Shown here: piece by piece, positions 44,373 through 52,359 of the stretch | Layout: each line of letters starts with the position of its first letter | Position numbering within the stretch: position 1 is the stretch's first letter | Assembly (NCBI RefSeq): GCF_000993825.1 | Contig: NZ_CP011114.1 | Location: forward strand, 2,790,001-2,854,000 | Reading direction: 5' to 3' | DNA: 64,000 nucleotides | From: Paenibacillus durus ATCC 35681 | Lineage (GTDB): Bacteria; Bacillota; Bacilli; Paenibacillales; Paenibacillaceae | Program-made: the position numbers and the translations under genes | The notes under the pieces: model-generated | The model's input: the letters and a program-made list of their open reading frames with translations, nothing else | What the model was told of the DNA's origin: nothing | Databases searched by the model: none

Positions 44373-44917
44373 ATCCACTCCTCCTTCTTCCAATGGTTCC
44401 GGATCCAGTGTCTGGCCCTGTACAATCTTGATTCCACCGACTTAAGCGTGATCCCGAACTCGGCAGCGATTTGCTCGTAATTCTTATGCTCCAGATAATA
44501 CGCGGTAACCACTTCACGATACCCCTCCGGCAGCCGCTTAATTTCGCTTCGGAGTCGATCATTTCGGTCACGCCGGATCACTGCGGACGGTATATCCTCA
44601 CTGCCGGAAGGCGCAAATTCAAGCTCAGATTCATCCGCGCATAACCGCTGCTTCATCCGGTCCCGCCTGCGCTTTTCATCTATCGCCTTGTGCAGGGCTA
44701 TGCGGGTAATCCATGTCTTCAGGCCTTCAAAACGGTAGTTGGGGAGAGATTTGTATATCTGGAGAAAAGCCTCCTGCGCAGTGTCTTCGGCAGCCTTGGC
44801 ATCCCGCAGCACGGAGTAGGCAACCTTGTATATGTGCTGGCTGTGCGTATCCACAAATTCTCGAAAAGCGCTACCGTCTCCTCGGCAGATTCTCTCAATC
44901 AAAAACTCCTCTTCAAT
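44369..44917 (-). CDS. ECF sigma factor, probably initiating at an AUU codon
   Basis: About 182 residues in this form. Region 2 (SAFREFVDTHSQHIYKVAYSVLRD and DTAQEAFLQIYKSL) binds core and the -10; region 4 (LPEGYREVVTAYYLEHKNYEQIAAEFGITLKSVESRLYRAR) binds the -35. Family members normally start MEEEFLIERI. Here the equivalent codon is ATT at 44917, with AAGGAGG eight bases upstream, and no ATG, GTG or TTG is suitably placed. The frame stays open to a GTG at 45007, but that codon lies in the T-run of the upstream terminator and has no ribosome site. The start is therefore the uncertain point; the family is not. Confidence 0.85.
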   Translation of the reverse strand: MEEEFLIERICRGDGSAFREFVDTHSQHIYKVAYSVLRDAKAAEDTAQEAFLQIYKSLPNYRFEGLKTWITRIALHKAIDEKRRRDRMKQRLCADESELEFAPSGSEDIPSAVIRRDRNDRLRSEIKRLPEGYREVVTAYYLEHKNYEQIAAEFGITLKSVESRLYRARHWIRNHWKKEEWI

Positions 44918-45010
44918 GGCTCCCCCCTCCTTCCTCAGCAATTGACGAAGAAACCGGGAACTCCCCCTGCACAATGTACTCAAATTTTTTAGTTGAGCGT
45001 ATTTCACACG

Positions 45011-45051
45011 AAAAAGAACCGCAGCGCAAGACTTGTTCAGCCGCGGTTCTT
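45011..45051 (-). terminator. Terminator of asnS-dnaD
   Basis: AAGAACCGC pairs with GCGGTTCTT (45014-45022 with 45043-45051, loop about 20), followed by TTTTTCG on the minus strand. It isolates the sigma operon from dnaD. Confidence 0.8.
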
Positions 45052-45095
45052 CACTACTCTTGGATCACCAACGAAATGCATACTTTCAGGCCCTA

Positions 45096-45821
45096 CTATC
45101 TTCCCCCGCGAAACCGCTGGGAATATGCCTTAACGTCCTGGGCGTTCTTCACCCGGTTCCGGCTCCATTCGAGCAGAATCCTGTCGATATAACGAAAATG
45201 TACCTTTCCGGCGAATACGGATTCCTTCAGAGCGAGCAGAATCAGCTCCTCGGGATACCGGTCTTGGTCGAGCCATCCGGAGATCGTCTCGCATTCCATC
45301 GGAGAAAGCGGACGGCCAAACTCCTTCTCGAACACAACGAAAAGACTGCGGCTTTCATCTTCTCCAATCGTATCACCGGGTAGAATACTGTCTGTTCCGA
45401 GCGGGCCGCCGCTTCGAATTGAACCACGGTTTCCATCAGCTGCTGAAGAATCATTCTGGGACGCGAGATAATAACCCAGCTTATCATACAGTCCTGAGAA
45501 GTCATAGCGTTCGTAATGGATACCCTGCCGCTCGTCGCTGCCCGCCACAATCTTTAAGAATCCTTCTTTGATTAGCTTCTGCAGTTCACTGGCAATAACC
45601 GAACCGCTGCGTCCGGTAACGGCTTGCAGCTCCTCCAGTGAAGGAAAGTCCTTTCCTTCAATCTGGCGGAAAGAGAGCAGATGTATGAGCAGCAGCGTCT
45701 CGCTGCCGGTCAACCCCAGCTTTCGGTAAGCGGTCAGAAGCGTATATGGAATGACAGCCATCCCGCTCTGCAGTCCAAAGGATGCACCACCGCTCCAGCT
45801 GTTTCCTTCTTTGCCGTCCAT
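45096..45821 (-). CDS. dnaD: DnaD-domain primosome protein
   Basis: Helps load the replicative helicase with DnaA/DnaB at oriC and at restart sites. About 241 residues. The N-terminal winged helix is around IPYTLLTAYRKLGLTGSETLLLIHLLSF, a polar linker spans about 130-160, and the C-terminal DnaD/DnaB_2 domain contains FEKEFGRPLSPMECETISGWLDQ and the closing GKVHFRYIDRILLEWSRNRVKN. ATG at 45821 follows GGGGAGGGG. It starts 16 bases after asnS, the same order as in B. subtilis. Confidence 0.9.
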   Translation of the reverse strand: MDGKEGNSWSGGASFGLQSGMAVIPYTLLTAYRKLGLTGSETLLLIHLLSFRQIEGKDFPSLEELQAVTGRSGSVIASELQKLIKEGFLKIVAGSDERQGIHYERYDFSGLYDKLGYYLASQNDSSAADGNRGSIRSGGPLGTDSILPGDTIGEDESRSLFVVFEKEFGRPLSPMECETISGWLDQDRYPEELILLALKESVFAGKVHFRYIDRILLEWSRNRVKNAQDVKAYSQRFRGGR

Positions 45822-45837
45822 ATGCCCCTCCCCTCTC

Positions 45838-47133
45838 TTAAGGGTAGAGACGGTACAGCATCCGCGGGAACGGAATGGTCTCGCGCACATGATCCAATCC
45901 GCAAATCCAGGCTACCGTCCGTTCCAGGCCAAGCCCGAAACCGGAATGAGGAACAGAGCCATACGTCCGAAGATCCATGTACCATTTGTACGTATCCAGT
46001 GACAGCTCATGCTCCTTAAAGCGTTCCTCCAGCAGCTTGGGATCGTCGATACGCTGTGATCCGCCGATAATTTCCCCGTAACCTTCCGGAGCAATCATAT
46101 CCGCGCACAGTACAACATCAGGACGATTCGGATCGGGCTTCATATAGAAAGCCTTAATTCCGGCCGGATAATGTGTAATGAATACCGGCTTATCGTATTC
46201 TTCCGCGATTGCCGTTTCATGCGGTGCGCCGAAGTCCTCTCCCCAAGGGATATCGAAGCCTTTATCATTCAGGAATTTGATCGCGTCGTCATATGTGATG
46301 CGCGGGAATGGAGCCTTAATATTTTCCAGCTTGGAAATATCGCGGCCCACCGCCTCAAGCTCCTGACGGCAGTTCTTTAGGACAGACTGCACGACATGAC
46401 TGATGAACTCTTCCTGAATGCGCAGGCTTTCTTCATGCTCCGTAAAAGCCATCTCCGGCTCGATCATCCAGAACTCGATCAAGTGACGGCGGGTTTTCGA
46501 TTTCTCCGCGCGGAAGGTCGGTCCGAACGAGTATACGCGGCCAAGCGCCATCGCCGCCGCTTCCATATAGAGCTGTCCGCTCTGCGTCAAATAGGCGTCT
46601 TCCTCAAAGTACTTGGTGTGGAACAGATTAGTCGTTCCCTCCGCCGATGTCGGGGTCAGGATCGGAGGATCGACAAGGGTAAAGCCGTTAATGTCGAAAT
46701 ACTCCTGAACCGCCCGGATAATTTCCGCCCGGATTACAAGTATCGCTCGCTGCTTCGAGGAGCGGAGCCACAGATGCCGGTGATCCATTAGGAAGTCGAC
46801 GCCATGCTCCTTCGGTGTAATCGGATAATTCTCGGTCAGGTGCAGAATCTCGATTCCAGTCACCGTCATCTCAAATCCCGACTGGCTGCGGGGTTCTTCG
46901 CGGATAGTCCCTGTGACGTACAGGGAGCTTTCCTGGGTCAGACTTTTAGCGGCGGTCCAGACCTCCTCCGGTACCTCTGATTTTACGACGACGCCCTGAA
47001 TATAACCGGTTCCGTCTCGAAGCTGCAGGAACTGGATTTTGCCGCTGGAACGTTTGTTATTTACCCAGCAGCCAATGACGACGCTTTCTCCAACATGATC
47101 CTTCACGCCCCGGATAACAGTTTTGCTAGCCAT
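45838..47133 (-). CDS. asnS: Asparaginyl-tRNA synthetase
   Basis: Class II aminoacyl-tRNA synthetase. 431 residues. An OB-fold anticodon domain (about 1-110, [24 protein letters not shown]), motif 2 ([28 protein letters not shown]) and motif 3 ([15 protein letters not shown]) are present. EPEMAF and the overall length favour AsnRS over AspRS. ATG at 47133 ([10 protein letters not shown]) was chosen; 18 upstream codons look non-homologous. dnaD follows. Confidence 0.95.
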   Translation of the reverse strand: MASKTVIRGVKDHVGESVVIGCWVNNKRSSGKIQFLQLRDGTGYIQGVVVKSEVPEEVWTAAKSLTQESSLYVTGTIREEPRSQSGFEMTVTGIEILHLTENYPITPKEHGVDFLMDHRHLWLRSSKQRAILVIRAEIIRAVQEYFDINGFTLVDPPILTPTSAEGTTNLFHTKYFEEDAYLTQSGQLYMEAAAMALGRVYSFGPTFRAEKSKTRRHLIEFWMIEPEMAFTEHEESLRIQEEFISHVVQSVLKNCRQELEAVGRDISKLENIKAPFPRITYDDAIKFLNDKGFDIPWGEDFGAPHETAIAEEYDKPVFITHYPAGIKAFYMKPDPNRPDVVLCADMIAPEGYGEIIGGSQRIDDPKLLEERFKEHELSLDTYKWYMDLRTYGSVPHSGFGLGLERTVAWICGLDHVRETIPFPRMLYRLYP

Positions 47134-47180
47134 GCCATCAATCTCTCCTCTATAGAAGTGCAGTAGGGTAAAGGGTCCGA

Positions 47181-47211
47181 CAGCCAAAGACCGCTAATGG
47201 GCCTTTGGCTG
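47181..47211 (-). other. Stem-loop between ackA and asnS
   Basis: CAGCCAAAG pairs with CTTTGGCTG (47181-47189 with 47203-47211). No T-run follows on the minus strand, so it is a weak terminator or a leader structure before asnS. Confidence 0.5.
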
Positions 47212-47244
47212 TGGAATCCTCTTGCTATTTACTATTGTAACTCT

Positions 47245-48450
47245 TTACGCTTGTTCTTGCACGATGCGAAGCGTATCGCGGGCGATAACGAGCTCTTCGT
47301 TGGTCGGAACGACAAGCACTTCCACCTTGGAGCCGCTAGCGGAAATGCGGCGAGGATCGCCGGAGCGGACCTTGTTCGCTTCTTTGTCAAGTTCGATTCC
47401 AAGGAAAGTCAGGTTGCTCAGAACCTTCTCGCGAAGCAATGACGCATTCTCGCCTACGCCAGCCGTGAAGACGATGACGTCAACGCCGTCCATCGCAGCC
47501 GCATAGGCGCCGATGTATTTGCGCAGACGGTATTCATACATTTCAAAGGCCAATGTGGTATTCGGTTCGCCTTTCTCGTAGCCATCAATGATATCGCGCA
47601 TGTCGCTGCTTGTTCCGGAAATGGCAAGCAAGCCGCTGTGCTTATTGAGCATGGAGCTGGCTTCGCCGGAAGTAAGCTCTTCCTTGTTCATGACATAAGG
47701 AACGATCGCCGGGTCGATATCGCCGCTGCGCGTGCCCATCATGAGACCTTCCAGCGGGGTCATGCCCATCGAAGTATCAACAGAAATCCCGCCTTGAACG
47801 GCGGTAACGCTGGCACCGTTGCCGATGTGGCAGGTGATAATTTTGAGGTCTTCCAGCGGACGCCCAAGGTACTCGGCCGCAGCCTTGCTTACAAAATCAT
47901 GGGACGTACCGTGCGCGCCATAACGGCGAACTTTGTACTTGTTGTACAGCACTCTCGGAATGGCGTACATATAAGCTTTTTCCGGCATAGTCTGATGGAA
48001 CGCGGTGTCGAATACGACAACCTGAGGAACACCCGGCATATTGACTTCCGAAGCGGTAATCCCCATAACGGCCGCCGGGTTATGTAGCGGCGCAAGGTCG
48101 AACAGCCGGCGGATTTCCGATTTGGCCGCCCCGTCTACCAGTGCCGACGCCTTAAAAGTCTCACCGCCGTGAACGACGCGGTGACCGACGGCATTGATCT
48201 CTTGGATGGAGTCGATCACGCCATGCTCCTTGTCGGTCAGATTGGCCAATACTTTACGGATTGCCGTCGTATGTTCCAGAATCTCGCTTACTTCGGTAAC
48301 TTCCTGTTTGCCTGTCGGCTTATGGGTCAGGATCGAGGAATCCATGCCAATGCGCTCAACCAATCCTTTGGCCAGCACGGATTCATCCGTCATGTCATAA
48401 AGCTGATATTTCAAAGAAGAAGAACCTGCGTTAATTACTAGTACCTTCAT
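47245..48450 (-). CDS. ackA: Acetate kinase
   Basis: Interconverts acetyl-phosphate plus ADP with acetate plus ATP. 401 residues, normal length. MKVLVINAGSSSLKYQLYDM, GHRVVHGGE, FDTAFHQTMPEKAY, YGAHGTSHDFVS and CHIGNGASV are standard acetate kinase motifs. It overlaps the hbd stop by four bases. No pta is adjacent. Confidence 0.96.
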   Translation of the reverse strand: MKVLVINAGSSSLKYQLYDMTDESVLAKGLVERIGMDSSILTHKPTGKQEVTEVSEILEHTTAIRKVLANLTDKEHGVIDSIQEINAVGHRVVHGGETFKASALVDGAAKSEIRRLFDLAPLHNPAAVMGITASEVNMPGVPQVVVFDTAFHQTMPEKAYMYAIPRVLYNKYKVRRYGAHGTSHDFVSKAAAEYLGRPLEDLKIITCHIGNGASVTAVQGGISVDTSMGMTPLEGLMMGTRSGDIDPAIVPYVMNKEELTSGEASSMLNKHSGLLAISGTSSDMRDIIDGYEKGEPNTTLAFEMYEYRLRKYIGAYAAAMDGVDVIVFTAGVGENASLLREKVLSNLTFLGIELDKEANKVRSGDPRRISASGSKVEVLVVPTNEELVIARDTLRIVQEQA

Positions 48451-49319
48451 ATACGGTCACCATCCTTGTCATACTTGAAGAAGCCTTCGCCCGATTTCAT
48501 GCCCAGTTGTCCCGCACGCACCATCTTTTTCAGAATAGTCGAAGGGCGGTATTTCAGTTCGCCGTACTCGCGGAACATGCGCTCCAGAGCGGCAAGCACC
48601 GAATCAAGGCCAAAGCGGTCAGCCATTTCAAGCGGGCCGTATTGGAACTGGTAGCCGATACGCATAGCATCGTCGATATCTTCCGGGGAAGCGACGCCCT
48701 CTTGCAGAACATGCATAGCTTCATTAATGAACAGACAAATGAGGCGTGAAGTTACAAATCCCGGGGATTCGTAGATCATTACGCCTTTCTTCTCAACAAC
48801 ATCGTCAACAAAAGCTTTAGTATTCTCAAATGTCGAATCGGACGTCTTAAGACCGCGTACGATTTCTACGACGTCCACCTTGGCGACCGGGTAAATGAAG
48901 TGCATGCCGATGACACGTTCAGGGTACATCGTGGAGCTTGCAAGCTCCGTCAAGCTGAGCGTGGACGTGTTGCTGGCAAGAATAATATTGTTCGGACATA
49001 CCTGGTCGAGCTGATTAAATACTTTTTTCTTCTCTTCCAGATCCTCAATTATAGTTTCGATGACCATATCGCAGGAGCTGAGTTCCGCGAAATGTGTTAC
49101 TTTTTGGATACGGCCAAGGATAAGCTTCTTCTCCGCCTGGGTGATTGCCCATTTCTCCAGTTGTTTATCGAGACTCGTCTCAATCATGCTGTAAGAATAG
49201 TCCAATTTTTCCGGCGTTTTCTCTACCAGCAGGACATCCAGACCCTTGGCTGCCAACATTTCGGCAATCCCTTGTCCCATCGTGCCTCCGCCGATGACAC
49301 CGATTTTCTTAAAATTCAT
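48447..49319 (-). CDS. hbd: 3-hydroxybutyryl-CoA dehydrogenase
   Basis: NAD(P)-dependent 3-hydroxyacyl-CoA dehydrogenase. 290 residues. Rossmann start KIGVIGGGTMGQGIAEMLA, then IIEDLEEKKKVF, ILASNTSTLS (catalytic Ser/Asn) and GMHFIYPVAKVDVVEIVRG (the catalytic His with a Tyr where FFNPV is usual), and the C-terminal domain with GFVTSRL and DDAMRIGYQFQYGPLEMADRFGLD. Coupled to ackA by a four-base overlap. No thiolase or crotonase gene is present, so whether it works in butyrate, PHB or fatty-acid metabolism is open. Confidence 0.92.
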   Translation of the reverse strand: MNFKKIGVIGGGTMGQGIAEMLAAKGLDVLLVEKTPEKLDYSYSMIETSLDKQLEKWAITQAEKKLILGRIQKVTHFAELSSCDMVIETIIEDLEEKKKVFNQLDQVCPNNIILASNTSTLSLTELASSTMYPERVIGMHFIYPVAKVDVVEIVRGLKTSDSTFENTKAFVDDVVEKKGVMIYESPGFVTSRLICLFINEAMHVLQEGVASPEDIDDAMRIGYQFQYGPLEMADRFGLDSVLAALERMFREYGELKYRPSTILKKMVRAGQLGMKSGEGFFKYDKDGDRI

Positions 49320-49427
49320 AAAAAGCCTCCATCCTTTCAGGTATCTCTACATTTTTGCAGGACCTATTTGTCTGTCGAAAAAACAGCATACTCCGACATT
49401 TATAATATCTTAGCATGCATTAAAAGT

Positions 49428-49462
49428 AAAAAAAAATAACCGGCATCAATAATTATGCCGGT
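49428..49462 (-). terminator. Terminator of the FtsH-like operon
   Basis: ACCGGCAT pairs with ATGCCGGT (49439-49446 with 49455-49462), followed by TATTTTTTTTT on the minus strand. The stem includes the last codons and stop of the FtsH-like gene. Confidence 0.85.
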
Positions 49463-50955
49463 AAAAGGACACTGTCACGAAATTGACAACGAAATTGTTC
49501 TCCGGAGAGCACTTCTTCCTTCATCAGGATATCCAGGGAATAATCAAAAAGATTTCGTTTATTTTCCAGATGCGAATGGGTTCGCTCCATCAGTTCGTCC
49601 AATATTTTACTATTCTCTTTCATTAATTCTTCCGTTGTGACCATTTCCAGCTTGGCGATTCCAAGGGAGGTCAGGCCGGATTTCATCATCATTTCCACAA
49701 TACCGAGCGCCTGATCGAAATCGCCGCGGGAGCCTGTGCTCCGTCCGCCGTAATACATTTCTTCGGCTGCCGCTCCGCCGAGCGCAATCATAATCTGCTC
49801 CTCAAGATAGTCTTTCGTGTACAGATACTGCTCCTGCTGCGGGTTATGCCGCACATAGCCGAGCGCCTGACCGCGCGGAGTGAGTGTTACCTGACTGACG
49901 CTGCCCGGACGCAGAAGCTCGGCCATAATGGCATGGCCCAACTCATGGATCGCTACCCGCTTCTTCTCTTCCTGGTTCGTCTCTCGGTCCGTCTTCTCGC
50001 CCATCATGACCTTGTCGATCGCCATTGCTAAATGGCGATCCTCCACTTGGGTCAAACTATCGCGCATCATATAGATCGCGGCTTCGTTCATAACGCTTTC
50101 GAGCTGGGCTCCGGAGAAGCCGTAAGCTTCCTCCGCAACTTTTTCCAAATTGACATCGGGATGAAGCGGCTTGTTCTTGGCGTGCAGCTCTAGTATCGAC
50201 TTGCGGCCCTTTTTGTCGGGCATGTCCACTTGAATATGACGGTCAAAGCGCCCGGGACGCAGCAGCGCCGGATCAAGCATCTCCTTACGGTTCGTAGCGG
50301 CGATCAGCAGAATGCGCGGAGTTTCCGAATTATAAATGCCGTCCATCTCGGTTAGCAGCTGGTTAAGCGTCTGATCATACTCCCGCTGCTGCCCGCCTTC
50401 CCGCTTGCCGCCGATGACGTCGATCTCGTCGATGAAAATAATGGCGCTCTCCCGATTCTCCTTAACGGCACGGGTGCGGGCATCCTTGAACAGATCGCGG
50501 ATACGCCCTGCGCCGACGCCGACATACATTTCTACAAACTCACTGCCGGAAGCCGCCACGAATACCGAGTTCGTGTAATGGGCCGCAGCCTTCGCCATCA
50601 GCGTCTTGCCCGTCCCGGGAGGCCCGGTAAGAAGAATCCCTTTGAGCGGACGAATCCCGAACTTGCTGATTTCTTCATGCCGGATTAGAAAATCGAGCGC
50701 CTCGCGCAGCTCCTGCTTCGCGCTATCCTGGCCGCCGATTTCTTCAAACGTCAGCTTGGCCGGACCGTTCTTCTTACGTTTCTTCTCCGCACCAGCGTTT
50801 ACGGCAATGCCGCCGCGCATATGGGTGATGACGAGCAGAGCGCCGACCATGGCAGCCGCAACGATAATAGGTACGATATTAATCCCCTGAAAAGCCAGAA
50901 AAATCAGCAGTACCGGCACAAATCCGATCAATACTTCTTTGCTCCATTTAGGCAT
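49453..50955 (-). CDS. Short FtsH-like membrane AAA+ metalloprotease
   Basis: 500 residues. Two close N-terminal membrane segments (about 8-46) replace the long extracytoplasmic domain of canonical FtsH. The AAA module has GPPGTGKTLMAKAAA, pore motif FVEMYVGVGAGRIRDLF, Walker B AIIFIDEID and TNRKEMLDPALLRPGRFDR; the protease has HELGH, with a third zinc ligand likely in the SRGDFDQAL region. All catalytic residues appear intact. FtsH proper is usually 600-700 residues, so this is a second, smaller type. It overlaps the preceding gene by 8 bases. Confidence 0.88.
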   Translation of the reverse strand: MPKWSKEVLIGFVPVLLIFLAFQGINIVPIIVAAAMVGALLVITHMRGGIAVNAGAEKKRKKNGPAKLTFEEIGGQDSAKQELREALDFLIRHEEISKFGIRPLKGILLTGPPGTGKTLMAKAAAHYTNSVFVAASGSEFVEMYVGVGAGRIRDLFKDARTRAVKENRESAIIFIDEIDVIGGKREGGQQREYDQTLNQLLTEMDGIYNSETPRILLIAATNRKEMLDPALLRPGRFDRHIQVDMPDKKGRKSILELHAKNKPLHPDVNLEKVAEEAYGFSGAQLESVMNEAAIYMMRDSLTQVEDRHLAMAIDKVMMGEKTDRETNQEEKKRVAIHELGHAIMAELLRPGSVSQVTLTPRGQALGYVRHNPQQEQYLYTKDYLEEQIMIALGGAAAEEMYYGGRSTGSRGDFDQALGIVEMMMKSGLTSLGIAKLEMVTTEELMKENSKILDELMERTHSHLENKRNLFDYSLDILMKEEVLSGEQFRCQFRDSVLLPA

Positions 50956-51481
50956 TATTCCATACCCCCATCGTTTCAGGCTCGCGCGGCAAAATAATAA
51001 ATTTGCTCTCTTTGCCGTCCGATAAACTCACATAGACATTCTTGTCGTCTATTTCTGTTGTAACGGTAACATTCTTATATTGGGCGGACAGCTGTTTCAG
51101 CGTCTCCGGAATAACCGTATATTTGCGGCTCTCCATTGCCTCAGCGACGGAGAACAGCGCTTTATCCCAATAATCGTCCAGCACCTGGCTCGAATGCTCC
51201 TCCATATCAAGCTTAACCGTCCGGTCTCCGATTATGGACTTGCCTTCGGTATTTATATATTGAACCAGTTCACGAAGCTTCGTGCCCGGCTGTAAATCAA
51301 GTTTCAAAGTTACTTCATTGCGGTTAATGGTAATATGGGATTGCTTCACACCCTCATAACTGCTGACCATCTTTTCAAGCGGTTCCTGAACGGCAAATTC
51401 ACGGTACAAAAACCACCCGCCGAATAGAAGCGCAGCAGACAGGAGTGCAGTCAACAATACTGGCATTAGACGAAGTTTCAA
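50948..51481 (-). CDS. Membrane-anchored protein of unknown function, partner of the FtsH-like protease
   Basis: 177 residues with one N-terminal membrane segment (LMPVLLTALLSAALLFGGWFLY) and an extracytoplasmic domain of about 150 residues (ITINRNEVTLKLDLQPGTKLRELVQYI). The start is TTG after GAGGAGG. Its end overlaps the protease gene, so the two are made together. It could supply the outside domain missing from the short protease, or be a substrate or adaptor (inference). I recognise no family. Confidence 0.75.
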   Translation of the reverse strand: MKLRLMPVLLTALLSAALLFGGWFLYREFAVQEPLEKMVSSYEGVKQSHITINRNEVTLKLDLQPGTKLRELVQYINTEGKSIIGDRTVKLDMEEHSSQVLDDYWDKALFSVAEAMESRKYTVIPETLKQLSAQYKNVTVTTEIDDKNVYVSLSDGKESKFIILPREPETMGVWNNA

Positions 51482-51582
51482 ACAACGTCCTCCTCTCTAA
51501 TGATGTCAAACTTTATTGCTGTACAAGCAGCGCACCTAGCGTCATCCGGGACCGGCATGCATCTTGGCATGCCCCGATACAA

Positions 51583-51622
51583 CTAGTAGTATATCATAGG
51601 TGTATATACTAGAACGAATCAA
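51583..51622 (-). promoter_or_regulatory. Promoter of the FtsH-like operon overlapping an inverted repeat
   Basis: TTGATT and TATGAT on the minus strand are 18 bases apart (plus 51617-51622 and 51593-51598). A bulged 10-bp inverted repeat, CTAGTAGTATAT with GTATATACTAG (51583-51612), covers the spacer and -10 and could be an operator. Confidence 0.45.
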
Positions 51623-51672
51623 ATGTGAATAATATTTAAAATTTTACTTTCTATTTTTTGCCTATCATCCTA

Positions 51673-51718
51673 TAAAAATAAAGAACCAGCCATCCTGTTA
51701 AGGTTGTAGCTGGTTCTT
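51673..51718 (-). terminator. Terminator of the TseB-like gene
   Basis: AAGAACCAGC pairs perfectly with GCTGGTTCTT (51681-51690 with 51709-51718), followed by TATTTTTAT on the minus strand, 15 bases after the stop. Confidence 0.88.
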
Positions 51719-51732
51719 CGTATTACGCCCCG

Positions 51733-52251
51733 TCAACGATTGGGCAGGCTGTAGCCGTCGCCGATCTGCTCGCCGTCCGAGAAGCGGTAGAACCGGTAAT
51801 AATAGCGGTCCCCGTCTTGATAAAAAAGCTGCCAGGCGTACTCGCCGTTATAAGCGCCGGGAAGTAAACGCTTGATCTTGATCCCGGGAATCTGGGCTGC
51901 GATCATCTGCCGCATTTTTTCCTCGGAGACTCCCTGAGACAGCTCCTGCGCATGCACGGCGTTCTCTCCTTGGGCCGGCTTGCCGTCAGCAGTGAAACGC
52001 ACCCAAACCATCATGCCTGCGCCGGTCTTATTTTTGCCGGTAATCACCCAATAAATGGAGTTCTCATCCCATACCGATTTCTCCGCTTTATCAATCTTAG
52101 TTAGGCCCGCCCCGCTAATCGCCGCGGCTTCGGCTGCGCTGCGCTCGCTCCATTGATCCTTCAGCACGTAGGCAAAAAATTGATATAATCCGAACAGAAG
52201 GAGCAGGGCCAGAAACACCCCGTAAAAGATCCATTTTCTCCTTTTTCTCAA
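51733..52251 (-). CDS. TseB-like (YpmB, DUF5590) membrane protein
   Basis: 172 residues: one N-terminal membrane anchor (WIFYGVFLALLLLFGLYQFF) and two PepSY-like halves outside the membrane (SIYWVITGKNKTGAGMMVWV and YAWQLFYQDGDRYYYRFYRFSDG). This matches YpmB/TseB, which in B. subtilis interacts with penicillin-binding protein 2A and affects wall elongation. In B. subtilis ypmB lies between dinG and asnS, and the order here is compatible, though aspB is missing. TTG start after AAGGAGA. Confidence 0.8.
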   Translation of the reverse strand: MRKRRKWIFYGVFLALLLLFGLYQFFAYVLKDQWSERSAAEAAAISGAGLTKIDKAEKSVWDENSIYWVITGKNKTGAGMMVWVRFTADGKPAQGENAVHAQELSQGVSEEKMRQMIAAQIPGIKIKRLLPGAYNGEYAWQLFYQDGDRYYYRFYRFSDGEQIGDGYSLPNR

Positions 52252-52359
52252 CGTGCAGCTCTCCTTCTAGGAAGAAACAATACCCCCGCCCAAAAAAACA
52301 AGGCTCTCGTTTCCTTTGTTCCAGTAGTCGTACAGGCTGTCAGCGGAAGCTCCATGAGT

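Noticed and set aside
44918..45007. GTG start at 45007 for the ECF sigma gene
   Set aside because: It sits in the T-run of the dnaD terminator, has no ribosome site and adds 30 residues not typical of the family.
49320..49452. Rex operator before hbd-ackA
   Set aside because: No TTGTGA/TCACAA inverted pair is visible in the gap, so direct Rex control of this operon is not claimed.
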